A DNA stretch of 64,000 nucleotides from Actinobaculum massiliense. Lineage in GTDB: Bacteria; Actinomycetota; Actinomycetes; Actinomycetales; Actinomycetaceae. The stretch covers positions 567,896 through 631,895 of the forward strand of contig NZ_LN881717.1 in assembly GCF_001457435.1 (NCBI RefSeq), given 5' to 3'. Below, one piece after another: positions 27,601 to 36,994 of the stretch (position 1 is the first letter of the stretch; every line of letters begins with the position of its first letter). The notes below the pieces were generated by a model. That model had not been told where the DNA came from. It did not search any database and was given only the letters and a program-made list of their open reading frames with translations. Made by a program: the position numbers and the translations under genes.

Positions 27601-29292
27601 CTATTCGGAGCTCACCCCCGTACGCATTCGCAAAATCGCCTCGCGCGTGGCTTCCCGCGATTTCTCTCCCGCCTCGTTAGTGGGGATTTTTTCGACGACG
27701 ACGAGGATCCGCGGCAACTTATATCGGCTGAGAGTTTGCCCGGCAAAGGCCTGAATCTCTTCCAAGGTCGGGACCGGTAGATTGGGTTGCGGAGTAACAG
27801 ACATCACACCATCACTATGTCGAGCCTGCGGCGGCGGGGTCACAAACTCGGGCGGCATGCCCAGTCCCGTTTCCATCACAATCGCCGCGGCCACACGCTG
27901 CCCCCAGAGCGGATCAGGAATCCCGCACACGATGACATCCGCCACGCCCGGATACTTTCGAATAACGTCTTCTACCTCGCGCGGATAGATTGTTTCCCCA
28001 CCCGAGCTAATGGATGAGGAAGTCACGCCGCGCATGGAGATAAAGCCGTCATCGTCGATAACCGCCAGGTCCCCGGAACGGAACCAACCATTATGGAAGG
28101 CGCCGCGCGTGTACTCATCGCCGTGCCAGTACCCATCAGACATCGCCGGGCCGCGGAACTCGAGGTTTCCGGTGTTTCCGGAAGGCAACTCATTGCCCTC
28201 CGCATCCACAATGCGAGCCTCGAAATACGGCACCGCGCGCCCAATTGAGCCGGGCTTCTCCGCCGAGTACCGCGCCGGAAGATAGGCGCCGGGCCCCGCC
28301 GTTTCCGCGCTCCCCCACGTATTAATGGCGTGGATACCGGCCGCATCGAGGCGGCCCAGTAGCGCCGGCGGCACCACGGTACCGCCAATAAGCGGCGCGG
28401 TGAGCGAGGAAAGATTACGGAGCATGAAGGACTCATCCTCCAGCATAAGCGCGTAGAGAGTGGGAACGGAGAACATGGTGTTCACGCGGTGGCGCTCAAT
28501 CAGCTCCAGCAGTTCCGCCGGGATAAGCCGGCGTGAAATCACCGTGTGGCCCCCGCGCGCGAAGTGGAAGAGTGAACCGCCATTCAGCCCTCCAATTGAG
28601 GAAAGCGTTGTGGCTACCAGCGCGATAGTGCTAACTCCGAACCCGAAGGCTTCTTGCGTATTGCGATCTGCCCACCACAGGTTTTCAAATGTCAGCTCCA
28701 TAGCCCGCGGCTGATTGGGCATTGCCGGGCGGAACATCATCATCGCCACGCCCTCCGGATAGCCGGAGGTGTTCATTGCCGCGCTACCCTCGGTCCCGTC
28801 AGAAACGAACTCGGATGAGAATCGCGCCAGCGGAGCGGTGAAGGCAATGTAGCCGTTGGCTAGGGCCGGCGTGAAAGGCGGGGCCTGAACGTCGTCGTCG
28901 ATCACGAAGTGAATCAGGGTGCCGGTGGCGGCGAAAACGCCGCGGTTAGCTACCTCGGGTTCGGCCACGATCACCCGCGGTGCGCAGAAGTCGACGATGC
29001 GCTGTAGTTCCACCTGGGTGAAGCGGAAGGAAACCGGCACGAAAATTGCGCCAATGCGGGCGCAGGCTGCGGCCAAAAAGAAATGGTGAGGTGAGTTGTG
29101 GGAAACCAGCATCACTCGATCCCCGCGCGAAACTCCGGCTTGCACCAAGAGCTGCGCGAGGCGGCGAGAGATAATGGCGGATTCGCTGACCGTCCAGCGC
29201 TGGTCACCGTAACTAATGGATGGCGCATCGGGGCGGGCAAAGGCCGCTCGATCCAGCGAATGCGCATAGTTATAAATCGGAGCGCGGAACAT
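27601..29292 (-). CDS. AMP-binding (acyl-CoA synthetase-like) protein with altered core motifs
   Basis: 563 residues with the ANL fold: N-terminal RAPIYNYAHSLDRAA, the A5-like NTWGSAETAG, RSGDLAVIDDDGF (A7) and a C-terminal subdomain with YPREVEDVIRKYPGVADVIVCG. It should activate an organic acid with ATP, but key motifs differ. The phosphate-binding loop, normally TSG(T/S)TGxPKG, is NTSGYPEGVAMM (about 174-185), short and lacking Lys. The hinge after A7 reads RGVTSSS rather than GRxKD. The A10 region has TNEAGEKSRE. ATG at 29292 overlaps the upstream stop (TAATG) and has GGAGAG before it. It may be a diverged enzyme or an inactive homologue. Confidence 0.8.
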   Translation of the reverse strand: MFRAPIYNYAHSLDRAAFARPDAPSISYGDQRWTVSESAIISRRLAQLLVQAGVSRGDRVMLVSHNSPHHFFLAAACARIGAIFVPVSFRFTQVELQRIVDFCAPRVIVAEPEVANRGVFAATGTLIHFVIDDDVQAPPFTPALANGYIAFTAPLARFSSEFVSDGTEGSAAMNTSGYPEGVAMMMFRPAMPNQPRAMELTFENLWWADRNTQEAFGFGVSTIALVATTLSSIGGLNGGSLFHFARGGHTVISRRLIPAELLELIERHRVNTMFSVPTLYALMLEDESFMLRNLSSLTAPLIGGTVVPPALLGRLDAAGIHAINTWGSAETAGPGAYLPARYSAEKPGSIGRAVPYFEARIVDAEGNELPSGNTGNLEFRGPAMSDGYWHGDEYTRGAFHNGWFRSGDLAVIDDDGFISMRGVTSSSISSGGETIYPREVEDVIRKYPGVADVIVCGIPDPLWGQRVAAAIVMETGLGMPPEFVTPPPQARHSDGVMSVTPQPNLPVPTLEEIQAFAGQTLSRYKLPRILVVVEKIPTNEAGEKSREATREAILRMRTGVSSE

Positions 29293-30806
29293 TAGTGGCT
29301 CTCCGCTTCTGCGTCCGCGAACTGGCCGAGCCACACGCCCTCCAGCAGGCGCTCGAGCAGGTAATTGTCCCGCACGTGCGACAGCTCGCGGGCCGAGTGC
29401 ATGGAGAGCAAGGGGATGCCGATATCTACCGTGGAAATTCCCAGCCGTGTGGCGGTGATCGGCCCAATCGTGGTGCCGCAGGGAACCGAGTTATTAGAGA
29501 CGAAGTTTTGGTAAGGCACACCCGCGTCCATCGCGGCCCGGATTACCTCGGTAACCGAGCGCGCGTCCGAGGCGTAGCGCTGCTGGGAGTTGAACTTGAT
29601 GATCGGCCCACCCCCGGCTACCGGGAAATCGTCCGGATCGTACTTTTCCGCGTAATTGGGGTTAATCGAGTGCCCGGTATCCGAAGAAACACAGACTGAG
29701 GCGGCGAGCATGCGCTCGTATTCATCCGCGTCTTTCCCGGCCGCCCCGGCGATTCGGCGCAACGTCGTCTCCAAAATTGGGCCCGCGGCCCCGGAAGTAG
29801 TTTCCGAGCCAACTTCCTCGTGGTCAAAGGCGGCCATAACCGGCGCGTAGTCGATACTCGCTTCCAGCTCGGCGTCCGCGTTCACCGCTTCGGCGAAAGC
29901 GAGCAGCGCCAGCAGGCTGGCATGAACCGAAACGAGATTATCTTGCCGACCCGCGGCCAGGAAGCAACCGTTGACTGACGGCTTTTCGGTGCAGTAGGCG
30001 TAAACGTCGTGCCAACCAATTTCACTTGCCTGCACCGCGCCGTCCGAACCGGCGGCAAGGGTTTCAAAAAGATCAAAATCTGCGTCGAGGTTAGCCTGCC
30101 CGCTAGTACAGCCGCATTCGCCACATGAGCATTCGTCGCCGCTCGCCGGGCCAGCCTGGAACCCGCCGGCCGCCCCGGCCTCGGACCCGCCGGCGTCGCC
30201 GTCACTACCGGTCTCCAAGCCGCTGCCTACCGCGCCGGCCTCCAGCACGTCCGCGCTTGCCCGCGGGCGGGTGAAAATAGGGTGGAGGTGGCGCTGGGGA
30301 TCGAGCGAAAGCTCCTTGCTACGATCCAGATGCGGAGCCAACTGGGGAATGACCATGCAGGGGCCGGTTTGCACCAGATGCTCCCCGCCGTCCATATCGG
30401 TCACCCGCCCGGCCAGGCCCAAATCGCGATTGAGCCATGAATTGAGAAGTGGGCCGCCGTAAATCTCAACGTCCACCTGTTCGAAACCGTGATGCGCGGA
30501 CTTGCCGGCAGGCTTGAGTTTGAAGCTGGGCGAATCGGTGTGTGACCCCACGATCTTGAACCCGGCCACCGGGCCGGAAGGAATCCACCACGCCATCACG
30601 GCGCCGCCGCGCACCAGGAAATGCCCTCCGGGCTCCCCAGACCACGGCGCGGTCTCCTCTTGGCAGGAAAACCCGGCTTCACTGAGCTGGCGGGCAACCT
30701 CGGCCGCAGCGTGGTACGAAGTGGGTGAGGCCGCAATAAAATTGGCCAAACTTTCGGTGTGTGAGCGAACCGCCGCTCGGAACGATTCGGTAGTAGCTCT
30801 CTCCAT
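29292..30806 (-). CDS. M18 family aminopeptidase with a Cys-rich insertion
   Basis: 504 residues, a zinc aminopeptidase of the PepC/DAP-2 family that trims N-terminal acidic or neutral residues in the cytoplasm. Zinc and catalytic residues: GSHTDSPS (His89, Asp91), FDHEEVGS (Glu pair), SSDTGHSINP and the final LSMHSARE His. An insertion of about 45 residues (about 188-236) is rich in Gly/Ala/Ser and ends with DECSCGECGC, six residues of which could bind metal. ATG 30806 is preceded eight bases away by TACACT, so the mRNA is likely leaderless. It is probably cotranscribed with the AMP-binding gene and works downstream of the peptide importer. Confidence 0.9.
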   Translation of the reverse strand: MERATTESFRAAVRSHTESLANFIAASPTSYHAAAEVARQLSEAGFSCQEETAPWSGEPGGHFLVRGGAVMAWWIPSGPVAGFKIVGSHTDSPSFKLKPAGKSAHHGFEQVDVEIYGGPLLNSWLNRDLGLAGRVTDMDGGEHLVQTGPCMVIPQLAPHLDRSKELSLDPQRHLHPIFTRPRASADVLEAGAVGSGLETGSDGDAGGSEAGAAGGFQAGPASGDECSCGECGCTSGQANLDADFDLFETLAAGSDGAVQASEIGWHDVYAYCTEKPSVNGCFLAAGRQDNLVSVHASLLALLAFAEAVNADAELEASIDYAPVMAAFDHEEVGSETTSGAAGPILETTLRRIAGAAGKDADEYERMLAASVCVSSDTGHSINPNYAEKYDPDDFPVAGGGPIIKFNSQQRYASDARSVTEVIRAAMDAGVPYQNFVSNNSVPCGTTIGPITATRLGISTVDIGIPLLSMHSARELSHVRDNYLLERLLEGVWLGQFADAEAESH

Positions 30807-30814
30807 AGCACCAC

Positions 30815-30820
30815 AGTGTA
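30815..30820 (-). promoter_or_regulatory. -10 element of the M18 aminopeptidase gene
   Basis: Minus-strand TACACT, eight bases, then ATG at 30806. Confidence 0.5.
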
Positions 30821-30951
30821 ACGCCATGACCTTGCGGAACCCCTACCCCGCCCGCTCTAGGAACCCGCATGGTGAGGTTTGCCGCAAGAAGACGAGCCGC
30901 AAAAGTGCGCGAGGTCATAAATTTCCCGTAGCGCCGTGCCTCCCCCGAGCG

Positions 30952-30957
30952 TACGCT
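30952..30957 (+). promoter_or_regulatory. -10 element of kup
   Basis: TACGCT, eight bases, then GTG at 30966. It supports this GTG over an ATG at 30936 that is in frame but upstream of the promoter. Confidence 0.45.
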
Positions 30958-30965
30958 CATGCTCC

Positions 30966-32972
30966 GTGACTAAACGCAAAGGTCTCGCGGGCCTCTCGCT
31001 CGCGGCGCTTGGGGTTGCTTTCGGAGATATCGGAACTTCCCCGCTGTATGTGATTCGCGCGGTTCTAGGCGTCCACTCCGGCGCCGTAGATCCCACTCCG
31101 GCCAATATCTACGGAATTATCTCCGCGCTCATTTGGATTTTGTTCGTCGTCGTCACCTTTAAATACGTGACGCTGGTACTGCGCGCCGACAACGACGGCG
31201 AAGGCGGCATCATCGCCCTGGCCACCCTGGTGCGAGAGCGGGTGACCGGGCGGCGAAAACTCACCAGCGCCCTCATTTTTGGCGGAATGTTCGGAGCGGC
31301 GTTGTTCTTTGGCGACGCCGTTATCACTCCCGCCATCTCAGTGCTCTCCGCCATAGAGGGCCTGCGGGTCCCCTTCCCCGAGATCCCCAGCGCGGTCATT
31401 GTGCCCGCGGCGCTGACCATCCTCACCCTGCTTTTCGTCACCCAACGCTTCGGTACCGCAAAAGTGGGGCGGGTTTTCGGCCCGGCGATGCTCATCTGGT
31501 TCACCACCCTCGCGGTGATTGCCTTGCCCCACGTGGCGAGTAATCCGCGCATTCTCCTCGCGCTCTCGCCTCACTACGCCGTGCTTTTCGCGATCCACCA
31601 GCCCTTTATTGCCTTTTTGGCGCTGGGCGCGGTGGTCCTCGCGGTCACGGGAGCCGAAGCCCTTTACGCAGACATCGCGCATTTCGGCCGCCGCCCCATT
31701 CAGTTGGTGTGGTTCACGGTGGCTCTGCCGGCTTTGGTCCTCAACTATCTGGGGCAAGGAGCAAACCTGCTGTCCCATCCGCAAGCCGCGCGCGACCCGT
31801 TCTTCACCCTTGTTCCCGAGCGCTTCGCTCCGCTGTTGGTGGTGCTGGCCACCGTGGCCACCGTGGTCGCCTCCGAGGCGGTGATTTCGGGGGCGTATTC
31901 AATTGCGCGCCAGGCCTCTCGCCTCGGCTACCTGCCGCATTTGCGGGTGCGCCACACCTCCGCCACCGCGGCGGGGCAAATCTATCTTCCGGGCGTGAAC
32001 ACCATGCTTTTTTGCGTGGTTGCGGTAGTGGTTTTTGTGTTTGGTGATTCCGAGCGCCTCTCCGCCGCCTACGGGTTGGCAGTCACCACTGATTTTTTGT
32101 TGACGACGGCGATGCTCCTCGCCCTCACTCGCTACGGCTGGAAATGGCGCGCCGGCGCCACGATTGGTCTGGGCGCCATCTTGGGAGCAATTGAGCTTCC
32201 CCTTTTTGCCGCAAATATTGCCAAGATCCCCACCGGCGGTTGGCTTCCCCTCTTTATTGCGGGGGCGCTGATGTTAGTGATGACCACCTGGAGGCGCGGA
32301 GAATTCCACATCAAACTCATTCGCGCCCAGCGCGAGGAAACACTCGCCGATTTTCTGGGCCGCTACGAGGCTCGCCCGCCTCGGCGGGTTCCGGGAACCA
32401 TCATCTATCCGCATTCCTTCCAGCAAAGCGTTCCCTTTGCGCTGCGCGCGCAGACGCAACTGAGCGCTTCCCTGCCCGACCACGTCATGCTTTTGGCCAT
32501 TAAAACTGCCCCGACGCCGCACGTCGATCCGGCCGAGCGGGCCACTTTACGCCGCATCACCTCGGACCTTCCCGGAATTATCCACCTCACGCTTACCTAC
32601 GGCTTCATCGACAATCGCGATATCCCCGCTGACGTTTCCGCCGCGGCCGCAAAATTCGGCCTGGCGAGCTGGAAACTGGCGGAGGCAACCTGGGTGTTGT
32701 CGCATATTGACGTACGGCGAGCGCGCGGAACAAGGCGATGCCCGCGCCAAAGCGAATACACCGCTACCCAGGAACGCCCAGCAACGCAGAAATACTCTGC
32801 TACGCGAGAATGCTCGGGCACGCGGGAGAATGCACCCACTCCCATAGCTCCTATGGCGGCTTGGAGGCGCAAGCTCTTTGCCGAAACGGCGCGTCACTCG
32901 GCCTCTCCCGCCTGGCGCGAATCACTTCCCGCCGAGCGCACCCTGGAAATATCGCATACCGTGGCCATTTAG
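30966..32972 (+). CDS. kup: Kup/HAK/KT family potassium uptake protein
   Basis: 668 residues with about 12 membrane helices to residue 440. The family motif GDIGTSPLYV follows the first helix, and DNDGEGGIIALATLV and GAEALYADIAHFG are present. It is a K+/H+ symporter of the cytoplasmic membrane. The soluble C-terminal domain ends in an unusual stretch (about 592-625) of short Ala-Thr-rich repeats such as YTATQ, RPATQ, YSATR. I start at GTG 30966 because homology begins at KGLAGLSLAALGVAFGDIG and a -10 lies just before it. Divergent from the M18 gene. Confidence 0.92.
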   Translation: MTKRKGLAGLSLAALGVAFGDIGTSPLYVIRAVLGVHSGAVDPTPANIYGIISALIWILFVVVTFKYVTLVLRADNDGEGGIIALATLVRERVTGRRKLTSALIFGGMFGAALFFGDAVITPAISVLSAIEGLRVPFPEIPSAVIVPAALTILTLLFVTQRFGTAKVGRVFGPAMLIWFTTLAVIALPHVASNPRILLALSPHYAVLFAIHQPFIAFLALGAVVLAVTGAEALYADIAHFGRRPIQLVWFTVALPALVLNYLGQGANLLSHPQAARDPFFTLVPERFAPLLVVLATVATVVASEAVISGAYSIARQASRLGYLPHLRVRHTSATAAGQIYLPGVNTMLFCVVAVVVFVFGDSERLSAAYGLAVTTDFLLTTAMLLALTRYGWKWRAGATIGLGAILGAIELPLFAANIAKIPTGGWLPLFIAGALMLVMTTWRRGEFHIKLIRAQREETLADFLGRYEARPPRRVPGTIIYPHSFQQSVPFALRAQTQLSASLPDHVMLLAIKTAPTPHVDPAERATLRRITSDLPGIIHLTLTYGFIDNRDIPADVSAAAAKFGLASWKLAEATWVLSHIDVRRARGTRRCPRQSEYTATQERPATQKYSATRECSGTRENAPTPIAPMAAWRRKLFAETARHSASPAWRESLPAERTLEISHTVAI

Positions 32973-33031
32973 CGGCGGCCTGCCGGAAGCCACCGAACAG
33001 CGACCCGCGGAGATCACCTAGCGGGGCGATG

Positions 33032-33057
33032 GTAGCGCTCCGGCGCAGGCACGCTAC
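33032..33057 (-). terminator. Possible terminator hairpin between kup and the small membrane protein
   Basis: GTAGCG (33032-33037) and CGCTAC (33052-33057) are inverted, and the minus-strand TAG stop of the small gene lies in the stem. The stem is short and the T-tract is absent. Confidence 0.35.
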
Positions 33058-33236
33058 TGCTCGTCGAACGGAAGCGTTCCCTCGCCGGTAGCATTGCCCT
33101 GCTCGTCGAGAACGACGTCGTCGTCGGACTTTTGGCGGCGCCGCGCCAAGAAGATCAGCCCGCCACCGAAAGCCAACACGAGTATTGCCACAATGATCCA
33201 CGCGAGCACCTGCGCGCCCGTTGCTACCAGAGCCAT
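33054..33236 (-). CDS. Small single-pass membrane protein (60 aa)
   Basis: 60 residues: one strong membrane helix (about 8-31, VLAWIIVAILVLAFGGGLIFLA), a basic RRRQK stop-transfer and an acidic tail ending LPFDEQ. GGGAGG lies six bases before the ATG, so it is a real gene despite its size. I know no function for it. Confidence 0.75.
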   Translation of the reverse strand: MALVATGAQVLAWIIVAILVLAFGGGLIFLARRRQKSDDDVVLDEQGNATGEGTLPFDEQ

Positions 33237-33302
33237 AAGAACCTCCCAGAGTTGTACTCACCCAAGGTTACTCTCCGTCTGCCCCCTACCAGGCTCCACC
33301 CC

Positions 33303-33308
33303 TAAGAT
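33303..33308 (+). promoter_or_regulatory. -10 element of a leaderless dehydrogenase transcript
   Basis: TAAGAT, six bases, then ATG at 33315. Confidence 0.6.
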
Positions 33309-33314
33309 GAAGAC

Positions 33315-34169
33315 ATGAAGATTCTCTTTCTTGGAACCGGGCGCATGGGAACCGAACTCGTCAAGCGCCTTCTCGGGGCTGGTCACGAGGTGGCGGTGTG
33401 GAACCGCACACTGGAGAAAACCGCGCAGGCCCAGGAGGCTGGCGCCAACGTCACCGAGCATCCCGGCTCTCTTGCCGACGCCGCAGATCTGGTTATGACC
33501 TGCCTGTTTGGCCCCGCCGCTATTCAGGAGACGGTGCTGGATGGGGAGATTCTTCCCGCCGGGGCGATTTGGGTCAATATCACCACCGAGTCCCCCGCCC
33601 AGGTGACGGCGGAGGCGGAATGGGCCGAAGAACGCGAAATCCGCTATGTACACTCGCCGGTGGTGGGAACGCTCGCCCCGGCTCGCAAGGGCACCCTCGG
33701 CGTCTATGTGGGCGGGGCTGATCCCCAAGCCCGGGAGCTCGCCGCGCAGGCGGTGAGCTCCTACGCCGATCCGGATCGCCTGCAACTGGTAGAAACCGCG
33801 GCGGAAGCCGCCACCGCGAAGCTCATCGCCAACCTTGCTCTGATAATAACCGCCCAGGGTGTGGCCGAGGCCTTGCGCCTGGGGCTGAGCAATGGCATTA
33901 GCGCCGAGCAGGCCCTGGGATTTTTAGCCAATACGTCCCTGGACTGGATGGTGAATTTCAAGCGTGACTTTATTTTGGGCCGCGATACCGAAGATGCTCA
34001 GTTCACCACCGATGCCATTGCTAAAGACGCGCGCCTGATGATCAACTCATCAGATCTTCCGCTTCCCGCCGTCACCGCGGGGCTGGAGGCGCTTTCTCGA
34101 GCGCAGCAGGCCGGCTACGGGGAGCATGATTTCTCAGTTATTATGCGGCGCGAGGCCAGAGAAAACTGA
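33315..34169 (+). CDS. NAD(P)-dependent beta-hydroxyacid dehydrogenase family protein
   Basis: 284 residues. The N-terminal Rossmann fold begins LFLGTGRMGTELVKRLLGAG, and the helical C-terminal domain has the catalytic Lys in TAKLIANLALI. The motif VHSPVVGTLAPARKGTLGVYVGG corresponds to the substrate loop of 3-hydroxyisobutyrate/6-phosphogluconate dehydrogenase relatives; the substrate is unknown (imine reductase relatives share this fold). The last 36 bases overlap the convergent uracil-DNA glycosylase gene. Confidence 0.82.
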   Translation: MKILFLGTGRMGTELVKRLLGAGHEVAVWNRTLEKTAQAQEAGANVTEHPGSLADAADLVMTCLFGPAAIQETVLDGEILPAGAIWVNITTESPAQVTAEAEWAEEREIRYVHSPVVGTLAPARKGTLGVYVGGADPQARELAAQAVSSYADPDRLQLVETAAEAATAKLIANLALIITAQGVAEALRLGLSNGISAEQALGFLANTSLDWMVNFKRDFILGRDTEDAQFTTDAIAKDARLMINSSDLPLPAVTAGLEALSRAQQAGYGEHDFSVIMRREAREN

Positions 34170-35027
34170 GTCGATCATTGGCTCGGTGAGGCGGCCGGTG
34201 AAGGTGTTTTGTTGCGAAGGGTGATAGCACCCGACGAGGCGCAAGGGGGCCGCGCCCTCCCCGCGCAGAATATCGACTTTCGCCTCGTGCGCGAACTTTA
34301 CTTTGGGCGCGGGTAAGCCCCAACCGAAGCTCCGAAAGATTCGCCAGAGCGCGTTCCATGCCAGGCCGCCGAGCGCCACCACGCTCTCTAACTGTGACAT
34401 AAGCTCAATCTCGCGGCGTAGCCACGGCGCATCGGTGGCAAACTCCTGCGCGGTTGGCTTATTGGCGGGTGGGGCTTGGCGGACGGCAGCCGCCATTCGT
34501 AAGCCGGTATAGGCCAGCCCGTCGCCCGCGCAACGCGAGGAAGGCTGATTGGCGAATCCGGCCCGGTACAGCGCAGCGACCAAAAAGTCAGCGGCGCGAT
34601 CCCCGGTGAAGTTGCGCCCGGTACGGTTTCCACCGTGTGCGGCGGGTGCGAGCCCCACCACTAAAACTTTCGCTTGGGGATCACCGAATGAGGGCACCGG
34701 GCGCCCCCAGTAGGGCTCATTGGCAAAGGAGGCGCGCCGCATGGAGGCCACCTCGCGGCGGGCGATGCGTTCGCACCATTCGGTTAGGCGCGGGTTTGCC
34801 CGGGAAACAGAAACTAGCGCATCGAGTTCTGCCAGGCTTTCCGCCGCCGCGGCCAGCCGTTCCACATCGCTTGCCGTGCGCGCCACCGGAGTTTGCGTAC
34901 CCGCCGGATCTCCTGGCCATCCCGTGCCCGGCACCACCGGGGAGGGGAAAAACTGGCCGGTCAGCGGATGCGGTTTCAAGCCGGGCGCCTCAGCCCGGCC
35001 GTCTCGATTGTTTTCCTCTGCGTCCAT
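34134..35027 (-). CDS. Type 5 uracil-DNA glycosylase (UdgB-like)
   Basis: 297 residues. The signature GLAPAAHGGNRTGRNFTGD (about 123-141) and YHPSQQNTFTGRLT near the C-terminus are the motifs of family 5 (UdgB) glycosylases. These remove uracil and hypoxanthine from DNA and usually carry a 4Fe-4S cluster; candidate Cys residues are in TEWCERIARR, SRCAGDG and VGCYHP. The start ATG comes five bases after the stop of the BCCT gene upstream; the ribosome binding site is weak, so it may depend on coupling. Confidence 0.88.
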   Translation of the reverse strand: MDAEENNRDGRAEAPGLKPHPLTGQFFPSPVVPGTGWPGDPAGTQTPVARTASDVERLAAAAESLAELDALVSVSRANPRLTEWCERIARREVASMRRASFANEPYWGRPVPSFGDPQAKVLVVGLAPAAHGGNRTGRNFTGDRAADFLVAALYRAGFANQPSSRCAGDGLAYTGLRMAAAVRQAPPANKPTAQEFATDAPWLRREIELMSQLESVVALGGLAWNALWRIFRSFGWGLPAPKVKFAHEAKVDILRGEGAAPLRLVGCYHPSQQNTFTGRLTEPMIDSVFSGLAPHNN

Positions 35028-35032
35028 CGCTA

Positions 35033-36994
35033 CTACTTTTCTGACTCGGGCGCGCTTCCGGAATCATCCGCGGTTTGCGTATCGCCTTCCCCGCTTTGGT
35101 AATCGTAGGGAATGGGATTGCCGTCCTCGTCGGTGCGCTGGTACCACTCGGTAAGCGCCTCCGCGGTGGAATCGAAATCGGCTCCCGCGGCGAATTCTGC
35201 GGTTTCCTGGGTGGTTGGCTCAATCGCCAGGGCGAAATCATCTCCGTACTCTGCCACGCCCTGCACCACCGCATTCTTCACCGCGGCCTCTTGGTAGGTG
35301 TGGCGAATAATTAACGGATCGGTGGAGAGTTCTTTCCAAATTGCCACGCACATGAGGAACATAATGATGGCGAATGGAACGGCGGTAATGGTCACCAGGT
35401 TTTGTAGGCCCTGCAAGCCGTCCTTGCCGCCGGCAAGCAACATGACGACGGCGAGGCCGGCCATGCACAGGGCCCAGAAAGCGGTGACGGGACGGCGCGG
35501 GTTTGGGTTCCCGCGCTGGGAGAGCTGGGAATTTACCAGCGAAGCCGAATCGGCCGAGGTAATAAAGAAAATCCCCAGGATCACGATGACCAGCGGTGCC
35601 ACCACGCCGGCACCGGGCAGATGCTCGAGGACCACGAAGAAGACCTGCTCGGGTGCGGGCAGCGAAGCCGCGGTGCCGTCCGGAGCAATTCCACCGCCGT
35701 GGATTTGCATATAAATCGCGGTGCCACCGAGCAGGGTGAAGGCAACAATAATAATTGTGGCGGGAATGAAGAGTACCCCTATCACGAACTGGCGAATGGT
35801 ACGGCCGCGGGAAATCTTTGCCACGAAGGTTCCGACAAAGGGAGACCACGATACCCACCAGGCCCAGTAGAAAATGGTCCAACTCTTCAGGTAGGCCTCC
35901 ATTTCCGGGCCCTGGGCCATATTCGCGGACATCGCTCCGGCAAATTGGTTGAGGTACTCCACGAAGGTGCTGGGCAGGGCGTTCATGAGGAAGGCGGTGG
36001 GGCCAACCACAAAGAAGAAGAATGCCAGGCCAATTGCCAGCCACATATTAATATTCGACAGCCAGCGGATTCCCTTGGAAACACCAGAAACCGCTGAGGC
36101 CATGGCGGCGATGGTCAAAATGCAGATGATGGAGATAACCAGCGCGTTGCCCGGAGCATCTAATCCCGCCACCAGTTCGGTTCCGGCCGCGATCTGCATG
36201 GCGCCGATGCCGAGGGAGGCGGCGGTACCGAAAAGGGTGGCAATAATGGCCATGCCATCGATAATGCGCGAGCCGGGAGAAGCCGGGCTGTTGCCGAAGA
36301 GCGGGCGCAGAATTGAGCTCATCAGCGGAACTCGCCCGCGGCGATAGGAGCAGTAGGCGATCCCGAGACCCACGGTGCCATAGAAGGCCCAGCCCGTAAT
36401 CCCCCAGTGAATTGCGGATTGGGCGAGCGCCGGCATAATCGCGGCGGCCGTTCCGCCCTCCGCCATCCCCGGACGCGGCGAGAGGAAATTAGCGAGCGGC
36501 TCGTAGGGGCCAAAGAAAATAATCCCAATACCGATTCCCGCGGCGAAGAGCATTGCCGCCCAGCTAAGGTTGGAATACTCCGGCTTTTCATCATCCAGGC
36601 CGAGCGGAATGCGGCCAAAGCGCGAAAATGCGATGACCAGGAGGAAAACGATCACCACAACGGCGAGGAGAGTAAAGAGCCAGCCGAGGTTTTCCATCAC
36701 CCAGTCCAGCACATTGGAGGAGTATTCGAGCACGCTTGCCGGCTGGGCGATGCCCCAGGCACAAAAAATCGCTACCGCCACGCCGACGATAGCGACCAAG
36801 GGGCGATCTACCCCGTAGCGCACTTTCTGATCGTCAATTGAGACGCCGGGAACGAGTGCGGGATGGATATTGTGCGGGTATTTGTTCATGGACCCGAAGA
36901 AGCGCTTCGATGCGTGCATTCCGCGAGAGAGTGGCGATCGCTTGGGTGGTTTATCCGCGGTGGTTGCTTCGTTTTTGGAGCCGTTTTTCGCCAT
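35033..36994 (-). CDS. BCCT family betaine/carnitine/choline transporter
   Basis: 653 residues, 12 membrane helices between about 60 and 540. The BCCT signature is present: WTIFYWAWWVSWSPFVGTFVA with its Trp-rich aromatic box, and GIGIIFFGPYEPLANF in an early helix. It imports compatible solutes such as glycine betaine with Na+ or H+. The N-terminus is basic and the long acidic C-terminus (about 545-653) may sense osmotic stress, as in BetP. I take ATG 36994 (AGAGA upstream); in-frame ATGs at 37009 and 37018 are alternatives. Confidence 0.9.
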   Translation of the reverse strand: MAKNGSKNEATTADKPPKRSPLSRGMHASKRFFGSMNKYPHNIHPALVPGVSIDDQKVRYGVDRPLVAIVGVAVAIFCAWGIAQPASVLEYSSNVLDWVMENLGWLFTLLAVVVIVFLLVIAFSRFGRIPLGLDDEKPEYSNLSWAAMLFAAGIGIGIIFFGPYEPLANFLSPRPGMAEGGTAAAIMPALAQSAIHWGITGWAFYGTVGLGIAYCSYRRGRVPLMSSILRPLFGNSPASPGSRIIDGMAIIATLFGTAASLGIGAMQIAAGTELVAGLDAPGNALVISIICILTIAAMASAVSGVSKGIRWLSNINMWLAIGLAFFFFVVGPTAFLMNALPSTFVEYLNQFAGAMSANMAQGPEMEAYLKSWTIFYWAWWVSWSPFVGTFVAKISRGRTIRQFVIGVLFIPATIIIVAFTLLGGTAIYMQIHGGGIAPDGTAASLPAPEQVFFVVLEHLPGAGVVAPLVIVILGIFFITSADSASLVNSQLSQRGNPNPRRPVTAFWALCMAGLAVVMLLAGGKDGLQGLQNLVTITAVPFAIIMFLMCVAIWKELSTDPLIIRHTYQEAAVKNAVVQGVAEYGDDFALAIEPTTQETAEFAAGADFDSTAEALTEWYQRTDEDGNPIPYDYQSGEGDTQTADDSGSAPESEK

